Below are positions 54,099-63,201 of a DNA stretch of 64,000 nucleotides, piece after piece. The translations under genes were made by a program, and so were the position numbers. How positions within the stretch are numbered: position 1 is the first letter of the stretch; every line of letters starts with the position of its first letter. Source of the DNA: Liquorilactobacillus oeni DSM 19972 (GTDB lineage Bacteria > Bacillota > Bacilli > Lactobacillales > Lactobacillaceae); NCBI RefSeq assembly GCF_001436275.1, contig NZ_AZEH01000025.1:1-64000 (forward strand). The letters are read 5' to 3'. The notes under the pieces are model-generated. The model was given only the letters and a program-made list of their open reading frames with translations, had not been told where the DNA came from and searched no databases.

Positions 54099-55025
54099 AT
54101 GGTTTCAAAAAAATCTTCGCAACTTTTTTTCAGATACTTTGCAGATTGGATAAATGTATACAAAGTAAATGCTGTGCGCGAGGTGACATTAAACAAATAT
54201 TACATGAGTTTACAATGGTTAAGAAAATTAGCACCTAAACTTAAAGTTAGCGAACTCAACAGGCGCACATATCAGCAGTTAATTAATGACTACGCAATTG
54301 AACACGAGAAACAAACTACGATGGATTTTCATCACCAAATCAAAAGTGCGATTTTAGATGCACTAGATGAGGGTATAATTAAACAAAATCCAACACGGAA
54401 AATCACTATTAAAGGCAAAACTCCAAGAAAGAAGAAAGTTAAATATTTAAGCCAGACTGATTTACAATTGCTTTTGCGACAACTCCAACTTGGAAAAGAA
54501 TTAAATTGGGACTGGTTTATCTTACTTATTGCCAAAACAGGTATTCGTTTTGCTGAAGGATTAGCTTTGACACCAAATGACTTTGACTTTGGTACTCAGA
54601 TGCTAACAATTAATAAAACTTGGAACTACCGTACCGCAGAAGGAAAGTTTCAGCCAACGAAAAATATTTCCTCAATTAGGAAGATACAATTAGATTGGCA
54701 AACCGCAATGCAATTTTCACAAATGATTAAAAATCATAACGGACAACAGCTAATTTTTGTTAACGGAAGGTTCTTTAATTCGACAATAAATCATCTTTTA
54801 GAAATACTATGTAAACAAACACATATTCCAGTAATTTCTATACATGGGTTAAGGCATACACATGCATCATTATTATTATTTGCAGGGGTTTCAATCGCTA
54901 CAGTTGCTCAAAGATTAGGGCACTCTAGCATGACTACGACTCAGGAGACTTATCTGCATATCATTACAGAGCTTGAAGCTCAAGACAGTCAAAAAATTAT
55001 GCAACAGATGGCAACATTAATATGA
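54099..55025 (+). CDS. Tyrosine recombinase / integrase
   Basis: This 308-residue site-specific recombinase has an N-terminal core-binding domain (about 5-95) and a catalytic domain with R150 (KTGIRFAEGLAL), H249-x-x-R252 (IHGLRHTHAS), H275 (QRLGHSSMTT) and nucleophile Y285 (QETYLHI). It is complete and starts after AGGAGGG. Two roles are possible: island integration, or inversion of hsdS modules, because proteins of this size often lie beside hsdS genes in lactobacilli. It ends about 470 bases from the gpmA boundary, so it is placed as expected for an integrase near its att site too. Confidence 0.9.
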   Translation: MVSKKSSQLFFRYFADWINVYKVNAVREVTLNKYYMSLQWLRKLAPKLKVSELNRRTYQQLINDYAIEHEKQTTMDFHHQIKSAILDALDEGIIKQNPTRKITIKGKTPRKKKVKYLSQTDLQLLLRQLQLGKELNWDWFILLIAKTGIRFAEGLALTPNDFDFGTQMLTINKTWNYRTAEGKFQPTKNISSIRKIQLDWQTAMQFSQMIKNHNGQQLIFVNGRFFNSTINHLLEILCKQTHIPVISIHGLRHTHASLLLFAGVSIATVAQRLGHSSMTTTQETYLHIITELEAQDSQKIMQQMATLI

Positions 55026-55119
55026 TAAAAAAGCTCGGGTGACTAAAACCGGTTCTACAATATTGGGTGTTGATGGAAGTTCATCAACACCCAATTTTCA
55101 TGTACAATAAAAGGACAAG

Positions 55120-55388
55120 TCCTCAAATGCACCACCCTATACCGACCAAAGTAAAAGTAAAGGCAAGTGAGAAAACATGTCCCAAGAACATTCTATCGAA
55201 AATATCTACCACTAATTAAAAACATGATGGCAAATAACTATTCAAACGACCCACTAAAAGGGGTCAATAGGAAAATCAAACAAATTAAACGTACCGCATA
55301 TGGATATAGAAACTGGTCACATTTTTACACTCGAATTAGAATTGAATTTACGATTAAAATAAAAAAAAGAAAACCAATTCGAAAATAA
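55120..55388 (+). pseudogene. ISL3-family transposase, C-terminal fragment
   Basis: The last 73 codons read SNDPLKGVNRKIKQIKRTAY and GYRNWSHFYTRIRIEF, the well-known C-terminal block of ISL3-type transposases (N-PLEGxNNKIKxIKRxAYGYRN). The rest of the gene is missing. Confidence 0.75.
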
Positions 55389-55440
55389 ATTGATTTTCTC
55401 ATAAAGATTTCTCATCAACAGCGGTTGACAAAGAGCCTAA

Positions 55441-55478
55441 AAAAGCCATGGTCCCTTTGAGGGAAGCCATGGCTTTTG
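55441..55478. terminator. Two-way terminator after gpmA (island copy)
   Basis: Arms AAAAGCCATGG (55441-55451) and CCATGGCTTTT (55467-55477) enclose a second stem TCCC/GGGA, with T-runs on both strands. It ends gpmA from the right and island transcription from the left. It differs from the hairpin beyond the left gpmA fragment, so the terminator too was exchanged by the insertion. Confidence 0.85.
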
Positions 55479-55498
55479 TTATTTATTATCGTTTGTTA

Positions 55499-56185
55499 TT
55501 AAAGCTTTTCTTTCTTAACAACTTTCAACTGATCATCCAGGTCATAAACAACTGGCTGGCCGGTGGTCATTTCAACACCCATGATATCTTCATCTGAGAT
55601 ACCTTCGATGTACTTTGTAAGAGCACGCAATGAGTTACCATGTGCTGCGATAATGACGTTCTTGCCGTCTAATAATTTAGGAGCAATTTGGTCTTCCCAG
55701 AATGGAATTACACGTTCCAAAGTAACTTTCAGGTTTTCGCCGCCTGGAATTGCACGTGGATCAAGATCTGCGTAACGACGATCCTTTGCTGCAGAGCCTT
55801 CATCATCAGCACTCAATAATGGGGGTAAAACATCGTAAGAACGACGCCAGATGTGAACCTGTTCGTCACCATACTTTTCAGCAGCCTTTGCTTTATTCTT
55901 AGCCTGCAATGCGCCATAATGACGTTCGTTCAAGCGCCAAGTCTTTACTTCAGGAACCCAAAGTTGACCTGATTCTTCCAAAGCATAGTGCAGAGTCTTG
56001 ATAGCACGCGTCAAAACAGATGTATAAGCTTGGTCAAATTCAAGACCTGCTTCTTTAATCTTACGTCCTGCTTCTTTAGCTTCTTCTACACCTTTTTCAC
56101 TTAAATCAACATCTACCCAGCCAGTGAAAAGGTTTTTCAAGTTCCATTCACTTTGTCCGTGACGAATAAAAACTAATTTTGTCAT
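55499..56185 (-). CDS. gpmA: 2,3-bisphosphoglycerate-dependent phosphoglycerate mutase
   Basis: This is the 228-residue glycolytic enzyme that interconverts 3- and 2-phosphoglycerate through phosphohistidine H9 ([18 protein letters not shown]). Also seen are [11 protein letters not shown] (substrate loop) and the second His in [10 protein letters not shown]. It is complete. Its last 208 bases are duplicated at 45641-45848, so the current 3' end was probably delivered by the island, preserving the function. Confidence 0.97.
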   Translation of the reverse strand: MTKLVFIRHGQSEWNLKNLFTGWVDVDLSEKGVEEAKEAGRKIKEAGLEFDQAYTSVLTRAIKTLHYALEESGQLWVPEVKTWRLNERHYGALQAKNKAKAAEKYGDEQVHIWRRSYDVLPPLLSADDEGSAAKDRRYADLDPRAIPGGENLKVTLERVIPFWEDQIAPKLLDGKNVIIAAHGNSLRALTKYIEGISDEDIMGVEMTTGQPVVYDLDDQLKVVKKEKL

Positions 56186-56326
56186 AGTTAGCGAAAACCT
56201 CTTTCATATTTGATTTGTTTACACCACATATTTTACACTGAAACACAAAAAATTCATAGTGAAACTAAAAGCAAATTACGAAAAGCTTGCTTAAGTTCAT
56301 AATCTGTAAACCAAGCCATACTCTCT

Positions 56327-57508
56327 TTAGTTTTGAATAGCAGCACACAGCGCATCCGCAGCCTTTTCAATATTAGCCGGAGTAGTTGCCAAGTTAACTC
56401 GGATAAAGCCTTTGCCGACGGGTCCGAATTCTTCGCCGAAATCTACCGCCAGCCTTGCGCGGTGTTTAATTACCCATTCTAGTTTTTCCGGCGGAATAAC
56501 CTGTGAAAGATCAATCCAAGCGAGATAGGTTCCTTCCAGGTCATAGACCGTAATCTGTGGAAATGCAGTCGTCAACCGCTTTTTCAAATATTCATAGTTA
56601 TGTTTAATTACCGAAAACATCCCGGCTAGCCACTTCGCTCCATGCCTATAAGCTGCCTCGCTTGCAACCTTTCCAAGCAGGCTGCCAGCTGGATCATGCA
56701 ATCTCTCAATACAATGATCATAGCGTTCCCGCAATTGCGGATTGGGAATAATAACGTGGCTGTTCTGCAGTGCTGCTAAATTAAATGTCTTTGAAGCAGA
56801 ATCAAGCATTATTACATTATCCCGATAATAGCCATTCTTAATAGATAATGCAGACACAAAAGGCCGCTGTCCGACTATCAAGTCATGATGGATCTCATCT
56901 GAGATCAACAGCACCTTTTCTTGCCGGCAGATCTCCAGTAAATCTTCAAGTTCGCTACTGCCCCAAACACGTCCGACCGGATTATGCGGAGAACACAGCA
57001 GCAGGAGTTTAACATTTTTTTCCTTCATCTTTGCTTGAATATCAGCCAGGTCCATCTCATAATGCGTTCCATTTCTTTTAAGGTTGGAAACAACCGGCTG
57101 CCGCTCGTTGCTGACAATCACATTCATAAAAGGCCCATAAACAGGCTGAAGAAGCATGACGGCATCTCCTGGTTCACTCAGACAGCTGACCAAAACACTA
57201 AGAGACTGCACTACCCCTGTCCCAAAGCGCATCCAGTCGCGTTCCAATTCAGTCCCGTAACGAGATTTTTGCCACTTGAAGTATGCTTCATAATAACTGT
57301 CGGGAGTAAGAGAATATCCGTAAGCCCCATGTGCGATTCTTTCTTGCAGTGCAGTCGTCACTGCGTCTGGAACTTTAAATTCTGTGTCCGCAACCCATAA
57401 AGGCAAAAGGTCATTTGAACCAAACTTATCTTTCATCCCATCCCATTTTACAGAAGCGCTTTGACGCCGCTCAACCGCATATTTTTCAACAAATTCTGTT
57501 AATTCCAT
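56327..57508 (-). CDS. PatB/MalY-type pyridoxal-phosphate C-S lyase (cystathionine beta-lyase)
   Basis: This 393-residue fold-type I PLP enzyme has the PLP lysine K240 in DSASKTFNLA, the substrate/PLP blocks CSPHNPVGRVW and ISDEIHHDLI, and the N-terminal DTEFKVPDAV. PatB/MalY enzymes release thiol, pyruvate and ammonia from cystathionine or related S-compounds and act in methionine and sulfur metabolism and aroma formation. It follows the AI-2E family permease gene after 14 bases on the same strand, so they may be one transcript. Confidence 0.88.
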   Translation of the reverse strand: MELTEFVEKYAVERRQSASVKWDGMKDKFGSNDLLPLWVADTEFKVPDAVTTALQERIAHGAYGYSLTPDSYYEAYFKWQKSRYGTELERDWMRFGTGVVQSLSVLVSCLSEPGDAVMLLQPVYGPFMNVIVSNERQPVVSNLKRNGTHYEMDLADIQAKMKEKNVKLLLLCSPHNPVGRVWGSSELEDLLEICRQEKVLLISDEIHHDLIVGQRPFVSALSIKNGYYRDNVIMLDSASKTFNLAALQNSHVIIPNPQLRERYDHCIERLHDPAGSLLGKVASEAAYRHGAKWLAGMFSVIKHNYEYLKKRLTTAFPQITVYDLEGTYLAWIDLSQVIPPEKLEWVIKHRARLAVDFGEEFGPVGKGFIRVNLATTPANIEKAADALCAAIQN

Positions 57509-57522
57509 TTTAAAAATTCCCC

Positions 57523-58704
57523 TTATGATTTCAGTTTTTCTTTAATATTTTTAAGACGATTATTGTGTGTTCTGATAGGCTTTACCCCTAAAATGTCTAA
57601 TAAAAATGTAAAGATCGGAATACCGACAATCAGTCCCCACACACCGAAAAGTTCTTCTGAAATAAAGAGTACCACAAAAGTATAAAAGATCGGCAGCTCA
57701 GTTTTATTAGACATTAATTTAGGATTCAAAACATAAGCTTCAATTGAATGAATTACAAAAAGCATAATAACAATGTAAACCACATAACGCACTCCGCCTA
57801 CTGAATAACCAATAATGCTCATTGGGATTGCCGAGATAATTACACCCGCCACCGGAATCAGACTCATAACAAAAATCAATAGCGAGAGGCTGAATAGCTG
57901 CGGCATCTGTAAAATTGCCAGACAGATCGTTGTCAGTACTGTGTTGACAATCGCAATAATAAACTGCGTTTCAATCACAATTCCAAAAGTATTTACAAAC
58001 TTTTCTGCAAAGAAATAAATATCTTGGAAAAACCATGCATTGGGGCCGCTCAAGAAGCTCTTTGAGAAACTGGACATCCTATTTCTTTCGATCGTAAAGA
58101 AAAAGCTTAAAATTAAAGATAAAACAAACGTAATTCCCATCGTACCTACGCTTGTCACATACTTCAACAACAGTGTCACTCCGTTTTTCATTTGTGCCAC
58201 AATTGTTGAATCACTGATCATGTTGCTGACATATTTCAAAATCGCATTTCCATCAACAGAAGGTTGCTGATAAAAGCGAACAAGATACCGAACCATCGCT
58301 TCTGTCTGAACAAAAAGCTTTGGCAGATAAAAAGTGATTGCAAAATATAGGATTCCAATTATCAGCAAGTATACTATAGTCACAATCATAGGAGCAGGAA
58401 TTTTAATATGCTTCCTGATAAAAGTGGTTAAGCTGATAACTAAAAACGTAAAAATAAACGTCAGTAAAATTAAGCTCATCATACTGCGCATCAGATACAA
58501 CACAAAGATCACGACTAACAGCACAACCGTGCGCCTAAGCTTAATATTTGCCAAAAATTTTCCCCAAACTCCCAAAACCAACACACCCCGTCTTTTTTCT
58601 ATTGTCCTAACTAAAAATAACATAAAAAACCTGAACGTTTCAGCTAAACGGTAAAATTTACAAAAAATAAATTTTTGTGTCGCAAGGTTCGTGCACTTAT
58701 TCAT
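57523..58704 (-). CDS. AI-2E family transporter
   Basis: This membrane protein of up to 393 residues has about eight helices in the AI-2E/TqsA/YhhQ-like exporter pattern, including the central SLILSFFFTIERNRM block and the C-terminal EELFGVWGLIVGIPIF. The true start is uncertain: ATG 58623 or a GTG/TTG within the next 15 codons are likelier than 58704, since the first 27 residues are polar and lack family resemblance. Functions range from AI-2 release to Na+/H+ exchange; neither can be assigned here. It lies between the LacI gene and patB. Confidence 0.85.
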   Translation of the reverse strand: MNKCTNLATQKFIFCKFYRLAETFRFFMLFLVRTIEKRRGVLVLGVWGKFLANIKLRRTVVLLVVIFVLYLMRSMMSLILLTFIFTFLVISLTTFIRKHIKIPAPMIVTIVYLLIIGILYFAITFYLPKLFVQTEAMVRYLVRFYQQPSVDGNAILKYVSNMISDSTIVAQMKNGVTLLLKYVTSVGTMGITFVLSLILSFFFTIERNRMSSFSKSFLSGPNAWFFQDIYFFAEKFVNTFGIVIETQFIIAIVNTVLTTICLAILQMPQLFSLSLLIFVMSLIPVAGVIISAIPMSIIGYSVGGVRYVVYIVIMLFVIHSIEAYVLNPKLMSNKTELPIFYTFVVLFISEELFGVWGLIVGIPIFTFLLDILGVKPIRTHNNRLKNIKEKLKS

Positions 58705-58730
58705 CTACTTTGTGCGTTTAAAATACCTTT

Positions 58731-59714
58731 TTATGAGCTTTCCCGCACTTTAAGAACTGATTCTGTCAGTTTTTTATAAGCATTTTGCTTTTTATAATTT
58801 ATCAAATACAAAACCCCCATGACCCCGATTTTATAAAAAGACTGGGTGATACTGGTAAGACGCGGATGTACAATCTCGCATAAATCTGTCCCATCAATCG
58901 TAACTATTGCTAAATCTTCAGGCACTTTCAAGCCAAATTCACCAGCTTGATTCATGAGCCCAATACCGACTAAGTCGCTTCCCGCAATAACTGCTGTAAC
59001 TTCAGGCTGTGTGCCATATTGCTTCATGGCATTTACGCCATCATCATAAGTAAATAATCCATTAACTATCCATTCTGGATCGCAGGTCAAGTTATGTTTT
59101 GCTAAAGCTTTTTTATACCCGCTGATTCTATTTTTTGCTGTAAGCGAAACAGTGTCCAGCCCCGCAAAACCTATTTTTTTATGCCCTTTTTCAATCAAAT
59201 AATCAGCAGCCAGGTAACCAATCATTGAGTTATCAGAATCTATGTACGGCATTCCTTGATTATTAGAAATTGACAGAAAAATATATGGAATTTGAGATTG
59301 AATCAGCAAAGTTTGAGATTCCTGTGAAAGATCCAAAGCCAATAGCAATATTCCCTTCACTGACCTTTCAGTGATTGTTTTAATTGCTTCGTATTGGCGC
59401 TTAGGGTCGTTCTCACCAGCATAAATGATGATAACATTCAACCCATGCTTGTAAGCTTCCTCATGAATACCATCAATTATTTGCATCGAAAAGTTAGTTT
59501 TAGTCGCCGTGATGACAACAGCCAAGACCTTGCTTGACCTGGTAACAAGTTCAACTGCTGCAGTGTTTTTACTATAACCCAATTCTTTCGCTATTCTTTT
59601 CACTTTCCTGATCGTACTTTTAGAATTGAATTCAGTTTTATTTGACAAAATTCGTGAGACAGTAGCAATTGAAACGTTTGCTTGCTTAGCAATATCTTTG
59701 ATAGTTACCCCCAT
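58731..59714 (-). CDS. LacI family regulator of the sugar unit
   Basis: This 327-residue repressor starts at ATG 59714 after GGGGGGAAAAGG (the frame to 59750 lacks a site). The helix-turn-helix is VTIKDIAKQANVSIATVSRI (about 3-22) and the hinge and periplasmic-binding-like effector domain follow. It is divergent from a sugar permease and oligo-1,6-glucosidase and very probably controls them through the operators at 59776-59821. Confidence 0.92.
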   Translation of the reverse strand: MGVTIKDIAKQANVSIATVSRILSNKTEFNSKSTIRKVKRIAKELGYSKNTAAVELVTRSSKVLAVVITATKTNFSMQIIDGIHEEAYKHGLNVIIIYAGENDPKRQYEAIKTITERSVKGILLLALDLSQESQTLLIQSQIPYIFLSISNNQGMPYIDSDNSMIGYLAADYLIEKGHKKIGFAGLDTVSLTAKNRISGYKKALAKHNLTCDPEWIVNGLFTYDDGVNAMKQYGTQPEVTAVIAGSDLVGIGLMNQAGEFGLKVPEDLAIVTIDGTDLCEIVHPRLTSITQSFYKIGVMGVLYLINYKKQNAYKKLTESVLKVRESS

Positions 59715-59775
59715 AACCTTTTCCCCCCAAAAAATCCATCGTAGTATCATTGTAACACATAGTTACCGTTTTTTA

Positions 59776-59821
59776 AGTAAACGATTACTAAGCCGTCAAT
59801 AAGCCATTGCAAACGTTTTCT
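59776..59821. promoter_or_regulatory. Candidate LacI/cre operators
   Basis: AGTAAACGATTACT (about 59776-59789) and TGCAAACGTTTTCT (59808-59821) both have the central CG and flanking inverted arms of LacI/GalR-family sites. The second also partly matches the cre consensus. They lie in the divergent control region between the repressor and the permease gene. Confidence 0.6.
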
Positions 59822-59877
59822 TTTTGTGATAGTCTTTAGTTGTTGAAGTGAGTAAATCTTTTAGAGGAGGGGTAAGT

Positions 59878-61287
59878 ATGGTGTCAGAATCAGGTGAAGC
59901 CCGTGTTATTCCTGGCAATAACGAAAGCGTTCACAAAAAAGAAAAAAGTAAAATAGGAAAAAGCAGCGAACTTCCAAAGTTGAGGTTATCAACATTGTTT
60001 GCTATGACATTCGGTTTTTTCGGTGTTAACATGGCCTTTTCTTTGCAGTCTTCACAATTAGGACGAATTTTTCAAACAATTGGAGCTGATCCTAATAAAT
60101 TAGGGTTTTTCTTCATTTTGCCGCCACTGGCTGGCATGATAATTCAACCTATCATCGGTAAATATTCTGATCGTACATGGAATCGTTTTGGTCGCCGGAT
60201 GCCCTACTTATTGCTTGGTGCGCCTGCTGCAGCTATTGTTTTAGTATTGCTGCCAAACGCTGGATCGTTCGGATTCGGATATGCATCTTTTGCGGCTCTA
60301 TGTTTCGGTGCCATCGCGACGCTCTTTATGGATTTGACATCTAACGTTTGTATGCAGCCTTTCAGGATGATTATTGGTGATATGGTTAATGAGAATCAGA
60401 AAGACTTGGCTTGGTCATGGCAACAATCCTTTTCTAACTTAGGCGGTGTCTTGGCTACAATGATTCCGTTTGTTTTAACAGTTTTGGGCATTTCAAATAC
60501 CGCCCCAAAGGGTGAAGTTCCCCTGACAGTAAAGATTGCTTTTTATGTCGCCGCTGTAGTTTTGCTAGCCTCATCGGCATTAACTATTCTCAAGGTTCGC
60601 GAATACGATCCGGAAACATACGCAAAATACCATAATATTGATTTAGCCAGTCAACAAAAAAAAGCTCCCAGTTTAGTGCAGTTATTAAAAAACGCTCCAA
60701 GCACTTTTTGGGAAACCTCAATTGTTCAATTCTTTTCTTGGTTTGCAATCTTATATTTATGGACATATTCAACTGGAGCTATTTCACTAAATGTTTGGCA
60801 TACCAGTGACCCCTCTTCTGCTGGATATCAAGCTGCCGGCAACTGGTATGGCGTTTTAACCTGTATTATGTCCGTTGCTGCCGTCCTTTGGGGAATTCTG
60901 GTTCAAGCTAGGACTAAACCAAATACTAGGAAATTCTGGTATTCATTAGGCCTTTCAACTGGCGCAATTGGCTACTTCATGATCTATTTTATCCATAATA
61001 AATGGGTAATGATTATTCCTTTTTGTTTAATCGGTATTGCCTACTTAGCCATAAATACACAGCCTTTTTCTCTTTTAACTGAGGCTTTAAACGGTCAGCA
61101 TGAAGGATCTTATCTAGGATTATTTAATTGCAGTATCTGTCTGCCGCAGATTTGCGCTTCAGTTGCTAGTTTTTGGATTTTTCCATTAGTGGGCCACTCA
61201 ATGCCGGCAATGTTTTTAGTAGGCGGAATTTCGCTATTATTGGCAGCAATCAGTGTCAAATTTGTACACTCAAAATTTAAAAAATAG
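59878..61287 (+). CDS. MFS/GPH-like sugar permease (maltose/sucrose type)
   Basis: This is a 469-residue permease with 12 predicted helices, starting at ATG 59878 after GAGGAGGGG. Conserved text SLQSSQLGRIFQTIGADPNKLG, GMIIQPIIGKYSDRTWNRFG-RR (helix 2-3 loop) and YLAINTQPFSLLTEAL places it with SLC45-like proton-coupled disaccharide transporters. Next to an oligo-1,6-glucosidase it should bring in maltose, isomaltose or related sugars unphosphorylated. It is 35 bases before the glucosidase start. Confidence 0.9.
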   Translation: MVSESGEARVIPGNNESVHKKEKSKIGKSSELPKLRLSTLFAMTFGFFGVNMAFSLQSSQLGRIFQTIGADPNKLGFFFILPPLAGMIIQPIIGKYSDRTWNRFGRRMPYLLLGAPAAAIVLVLLPNAGSFGFGYASFAALCFGAIATLFMDLTSNVCMQPFRMIIGDMVNENQKDLAWSWQQSFSNLGGVLATMIPFVLTVLGISNTAPKGEVPLTVKIAFYVAAVVLLASSALTILKVREYDPETYAKYHNIDLASQQKKAPSLVQLLKNAPSTFWETSIVQFFSWFAILYLWTYSTGAISLNVWHTSDPSSAGYQAAGNWYGVLTCIMSVAAVLWGILVQARTKPNTRKFWYSLGLSTGAIGYFMIYFIHNKWVMIIPFCLIGIAYLAINTQPFSLLTEALNGQHEGSYLGLFNCSICLPQICASVASFWIFPLVGHSMPAMFLVGGISLLLAAISVKFVHSKFKK

Positions 61288-61322
61288 TATAAACTATACT
61301 TAATATGGAGGTTATTTTCAAA

Positions 61323-62993
61323 ATGAAGAATAATAACTGGTTTCAAGACTCGGTAGTCTATCAAATTTACCCTATGAGTTTTCAAGACAGCAACAACGAT
61401 GGAATTGGTGATTTAAACGGGATTACTCAGCGCCTGCCATACTTAAAGAAACTTGGAGTTGACGTTCTTTGGCTGAACCCGATTTACAAGTCTCCTAATA
61501 GAGATAACGGCTATGATATTGCAGATTATAAGCAAATCAATTCTACCTATGGCACAATTAACGATTTTGATAATCTTTTAAAGGAAACACACAAACACGG
61601 AATGAAATTATTAATGGACTTGGTTGTTAACCATACCTCTGACCAGCACGTATGGTTCCAAGAAAGTAAAAAAGCTAAAGATAACAAGTATACTGATTAC
61701 TATATCTGGCGTGACCCGGTTGATGGCCATGAACCCAATAATTGGAATGCTGCTTTCGGAGGCTCAGCATGGACATATGTGCCTGCTAGAAAACAGTATT
61801 ACCTTCATCTCTTTGCTCCCGGCCAGCCTGATCTGAACTGGGATAATCCAGAAGTTCGCGAGGCTGTTTGGGACATTATGAGGTTTTGGCTGGATAAAGG
61901 TGTCGACGGTTTTAGAATGGACGTTATCAATTTGATTTCTAAGCCGCAAGGACTTCCTGATATCCCAGGAACCGCCACTGCCGGAACAACTTTAGGTTTT
62001 GTTGCTGACGGGCCTCGGCTAAATGAGTTCTTAAGACAGATGAACGATGAGGTTCTTTCACACTATGACGTCATGACAGTTGGTGAAATGCCGGGTTCAA
62101 CTCCAAAAGATGCTATTAAATACACAGGATTTGAGAGTCATGAACTTAACATGGTTTTTCAGTTCGAGCATGTCTCACTAAGTCCTAATCCTGATGTTCG
62201 CCTCGATAAGTGGAACGATGAGCCTGTCAAACTACCAGAATTAAAGAAAGCCTTAAATCGTTGGCAAAAAGCACTTGATGGTAAAGGCTGGAATAGTCTA
62301 TATTGGAATAACCATGATCAACCACGAGCCGTATCACGCTTTGGCAATGATAGTGCTGAATTCAAGGTTCGTTCAGCCGAAATGTTGGGAACCACGCTGC
62401 ATATGATGCAAGGAACACCTTTTGTTTTTGAGGGTGAAGAACTGGGGATGACCAATGCTCATTACACTAGCTTAGACCAGTATGAAGATTTGGAATCAAT
62501 CAATGCCTATCATGAATTAGTCGAGCAAAAGAAAATCGTTGATGGCAAAAAAATGTTAAACTATCTGGCAAATATGTCTCGCGATAACGGTCGGACTCCA
62601 ATGCAATGGAACGCGGATAAAAATGGCGGCTTTTCAGCTGTTAATCCTTGGTTTGCGTTAAACCCTAATTATAAGGAATTAAACGTTGAGGAAGAATTAG
62701 ACGATAAAGAGTCCGTCTTTTACTACTATCAAAAGTTGATCAAGCTGCGTCATGAAAGTGACATCATCAAATATGGACATTTTGAAGAAATTGACCCTCA
62801 AGATGCTGAAGTGTACGCTTACAAACGGAATTACAAAGGTAAGACTTTGCTGGTTATCAGCAACTTCACCGATAAAACAGTATCTCGAGATTATGATCAA
62901 GCGAATGCTGACAAGCTATTAATTTCTAATTATGGAAACGATACAGGTACAAAATTCAGAGCGTATGAAACAAGAGCATATTTGTTTGAATAA
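61323..62993 (+). CDS. Oligo-1,6-glucosidase (GH13)
   Basis: This 556-residue enzyme starts at ATG 61323; the ATG at 61305 overlaps its GGAGG site. The GH13 catalytic residues are the nucleophile D200 (GFRMDV), acid/base E255 (TVGEMPG) and H331-D332 (NNHDQPR). The length, LLMDLVVNHTSDQH and DGRTPMQWNADKNGGFS fit GH13_31 alpha-glucosidases, which split isomaltose, panose or dextran-derived oligosaccharides in the cytoplasm. With the permease and LacI regulator it makes a complete uptake and hydrolysis unit. Confidence 0.95.
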   Translation: MKNNNWFQDSVVYQIYPMSFQDSNNDGIGDLNGITQRLPYLKKLGVDVLWLNPIYKSPNRDNGYDIADYKQINSTYGTINDFDNLLKETHKHGMKLLMDLVVNHTSDQHVWFQESKKAKDNKYTDYYIWRDPVDGHEPNNWNAAFGGSAWTYVPARKQYYLHLFAPGQPDLNWDNPEVREAVWDIMRFWLDKGVDGFRMDVINLISKPQGLPDIPGTATAGTTLGFVADGPRLNEFLRQMNDEVLSHYDVMTVGEMPGSTPKDAIKYTGFESHELNMVFQFEHVSLSPNPDVRLDKWNDEPVKLPELKKALNRWQKALDGKGWNSLYWNNHDQPRAVSRFGNDSAEFKVRSAEMLGTTLHMMQGTPFVFEGEELGMTNAHYTSLDQYEDLESINAYHELVEQKKIVDGKKMLNYLANMSRDNGRTPMQWNADKNGGFSAVNPWFALNPNYKELNVEEELDDKESVFYYYQKLIKLRHESDIIKYGHFEEIDPQDAEVYAYKRNYKGKTLLVISNFTDKTVSRDYDQANADKLLISNYGNDTGTKFRAYETRAYLFE

Positions 62994-63162
62994 TTTAAAT
63001 GGGTGATAACAGGCCCTTTAAGCAACTATGATTTAATTCGACAGTAGCTGCTTTGCAAAAATAAGAAGACTGTAGGTCAGTAATAAAAACATAGCAACAA
63101 AGAAGTTGGGAAAAAATAAAGTATTATAAAAAAGTTAACTATTTTAACCAGCTTTAACATTT

Positions 63163-63201
63163 GGGGAAATTTCTGTATTGGACAGAAATTTCTCCATTTT
63201 T
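63163..63201 (+). terminator. Terminator of the sugar operon
   Basis: Fourteen-base arms GGGGAAATTTCTGT (63163-63176) and ACAGAAATTTCTCC (63182-63195), with one G-U pair and a five-base loop, are followed by ATTTTTG. Confidence 0.88.

Larger units (their letters stand above)
45849..55498. mobile_element. Genomic island at the 3' end of gpmA
   Basis: About 9.65 kb lies between the two copies of the gpmA 3' end. It holds a sigma-like gene, a RecQ-type helicase, an EVE-HNH nuclease wreck, an unrecognised broken gene, half an hsdS, a tyrosine recombinase and an ISL3 tail. The geometry is that of an element which replaced the gene's end with its own copy and left the original end behind. Entry by integrase at an att site or by recombination through gpmA homology are both possible; the repeat is much longer than a normal att core. 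Confidence 0.8.

Noticed and set aside
58334-58654. 106-codon plus-strand frame
   Set aside because: Antisense to the AI-2E family permease; its Ile/Lys/Thr-rich sequence is the mirror of membrane helices.
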